This document shows, in pieces, positions 13,993 through 14,383 of a stretch of 14,383 nt of DNA. Numbering within the stretch: the first letter of the stretch is position 1; each line of letters begins with the position of its first letter. Made by a program: the position numbers and the translations under genes. Source of the DNA: JAQGMJ01 sp036271855 (GTDB lineage: Bacteria > Pseudomonadota > Gammaproteobacteria > Burkholderiales > JAEUOS01); the NCBI GenBank assembly GCA_036271855.1, contig DATAZV010000190.1:1-14383 (forward strand), read 5' to 3'. The notes under the pieces are model-generated. The model did not search any database. It was not told the origin of the DNA and worked only from the letters and a program-made list of their open reading frames with translations.

Positions 13993-14012
13993 TGTCCGGT
14001 CCAGCGCGGACA
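13993..14012. promoter_or_regulatory. Inverted repeat TGTCCG-N8-CGGACA
   Basis: TGTCCG (13993-13998) and CGGACA (14007-14012) are exact reverse complements with an 8-bp spacer, the size of a dimeric regulator operator. It abuts the phased ACTTTC repeats and lies about 180 bp upstream of the SBP start. A further 7-bp pair, GCTTACG (13949-13955) and CGTAAGC (13983-13989), is nearby. Function is inferred from symmetry and position only. Confidence 0.35.
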
Positions 14013-14015
14013 ACA

Positions 14016-14043
14016 ACTTTCACAATACTTTCACAACACTTTC
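14016..14043. repeat. Three ACTTTC direct repeats at 11-bp spacing
   Basis: ACTTTC occurs at 14016-14021, 14027-14032 and 14038-14043, each preceded by a CAA-containing linker (CAACA, CAAT, CAAC). The exact 11-bp period places the motifs on nearly the same face of the helix, as in arrays bound by cooperative regulators. It lies between the terminator-like hairpin of the right-edge dioxygenase gene and the SBP start. Confidence 0.6.
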
Positions 14044-14058
14044 GCCCGCGGCGAAAAT

Positions 14059-14080
14059 GGTAGCGGTTTTTACCGCTTCC
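14059..14080 (-). terminator. Terminator-like hairpin downstream of the dioxygenase gene
   Basis: AGCGGT (14062-14067) pairs with ACCGCT (14072-14077) around TTTT. Two more G-C pairs (14059-14060 with 14079-14080) lie beyond a single mismatch. Read leftward, the hairpin is followed by ATTTTCG, a short T run. It lies about 107 bp past the dioxygenase stop and so could end that transcript before the liv operon regulatory region. Bases 14081-14186 show nothing else recognisable. Confidence 0.5.
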
Positions 14081-14186
14081 GGGCATTGGGGTTTTCCATG
14101 GCGCTGTGCCGCTGGCGGCATGGGCGGCGCCCGCGGCAGGGAGCGTCGAAATCAATCGGACCGGTCAACAAGCGGGGCAAAGCGGC

Positions 14187-14383
14187 TCAGGCGCCCGCGT
14201 TGGCCAATACGATATGCCCGACCGCGGTATTCGACGCCGGCACGTGATAAAAGCGGTAGAGCTCTTCGACCTTGCGGTCAAGCGCGCCGCGCATCACCAG
14301 CCACATCACCATTTCGATCGCCTCCGAGCCCGCCTCGCGCACGTAGTCGATGTGCGGCATGCGCACCAGCTTTTCCGGGTCGG
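14187..14383 (-). CDS. Class III (LigB-type) extradiol ring-cleavage dioxygenase, C-terminal end only
   Basis: The last 64 codons and TGA stop (14187-14189) of a leftward gene whose start is beyond the window. The tail reads MPHIDYVREAGSEAIEMVMW, then LVMRGALDRKVEELYRFYHV and PASNTAVGHIVL. This resembles the C terminus of LigB-like catalytic subunits of protocatechuate 4,5-dioxygenase and gallate dioxygenase, where EAGSEGIE-MVMWL-MRGA and a final H-x-P-x-SNTA segment are usual. Such enzymes use non-haem Fe(II) to open catecholic rings at the meta position. The metal ligands lie upstream and cannot be inspected. The call rests on recalled family sequence, not an alignment, so another member of the LigB superfamily is possible. 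It supports an aromatic-catabolism setting for the liv-type transporter next to it. Confidence 0.62.
   Translation of the reverse strand, partial: DPEKLVRMPHIDYVREAGSEAIEMVMWLVMRGALDRKVEELYRFYHVPASNTAVGHIVLANAGA

Noticed and set aside
12466..14247. A 593-codon plus-strand open frame across the SBP gene and its upstream spacer.
   Set aside because: It is antisense to a clear Peripla_BP_6 protein, its product has biased Arg/Gly/Val composition, and it runs through non-coding spacer signals.
1..14383. CRISPR arrays, insertion sequences, tRNA or rRNA genes, phage or toxin-antitoxin features.
   Set aside because: No regularly spaced long repeats, transposase motifs, terminal inverted repeats or tRNA-like cloverleaf sequences were seen on reading either strand.

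Overview
The window is GC-rich (roughly 65% by eye) and nearly fully coding. Its gene content points to a betaproteobacterium, probably Burkholderiales: a Bug/TctC-family periplasmic solute receptor, an isoquinoline/nicotinate-type molybdenum hydroxylase, a Liv-type ABC transporter and an MmgE/PrpD protein, with frequent ATGA overlaps and Tat-like signals. This placement rests on gene content only; no rRNA, tRNA, mobile element or CRISPR array was seen.

Layout. All genes except two read leftward (minus strand). From the left: the N-terminal part of a Liv/Peripla_BP_6 solute-binding protein (1-740, cut by the window edge) and two RidA/YjgF-family genes sharing an ATGA overlap, the upstream one carrying an export signal. 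A 169-bp spacer with several inverted repeats (1740-1908) follows. Then come a D-2-hydroxyacid dehydrogenase, an MmgE/PrpD-family protein and a Bug/TctC receptor, closely spaced and probably one operon transcribed from the 5441-5697 region. Diverging from it on the plus strand are a [2Fe-2S] subunit and a Tat-type molybdopterin subunit of an isoquinoline 1-oxidoreductase/nicotinate dehydrogenase-like enzyme. A small DinB-family gene converges on that pair.

The right third is a complete branched-chain-amino-acid-type ABC transporter in the order SBP-livH-livM-livG-livF. The four membrane and ATPase genes are joined by three successive ATGA overlaps. A hairpin with a short T run sits between the SBP and livH, and a perfect 13-bp stem follows livF. 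Upstream of the SBP is a 371-bp spacer containing three ACTTTC repeats at 11-bp spacing, an adjacent inverted repeat and a terminator-like hairpin. At the right edge is the C-terminal end of what looks like a class III (LigB-type) extradiol ring-cleavage dioxygenase.

Taken together, a molybdenum hydroxylase of the N-heteroaromatic type, a probable ring-cleavage dioxygenase, RidA proteins (enamine/imine hydrolases, related to aminomuconate deaminases), an MmgE/PrpD lyase-fold protein, a hydroxyacid dehydrogenase and three different solute-binding proteins suggest uptake and catabolism of an aromatic or N-heteroaromatic acid. The substrate cannot be read from the sequence, and the pathway assignment is inference. 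No unequivocally new system was found. The most unusual points are the coupled cytoplasmic/exported RidA pair, the MmgE/PrpD protein lacking several usual active-site residues, and the phased repeats upstream of the ABC operon.
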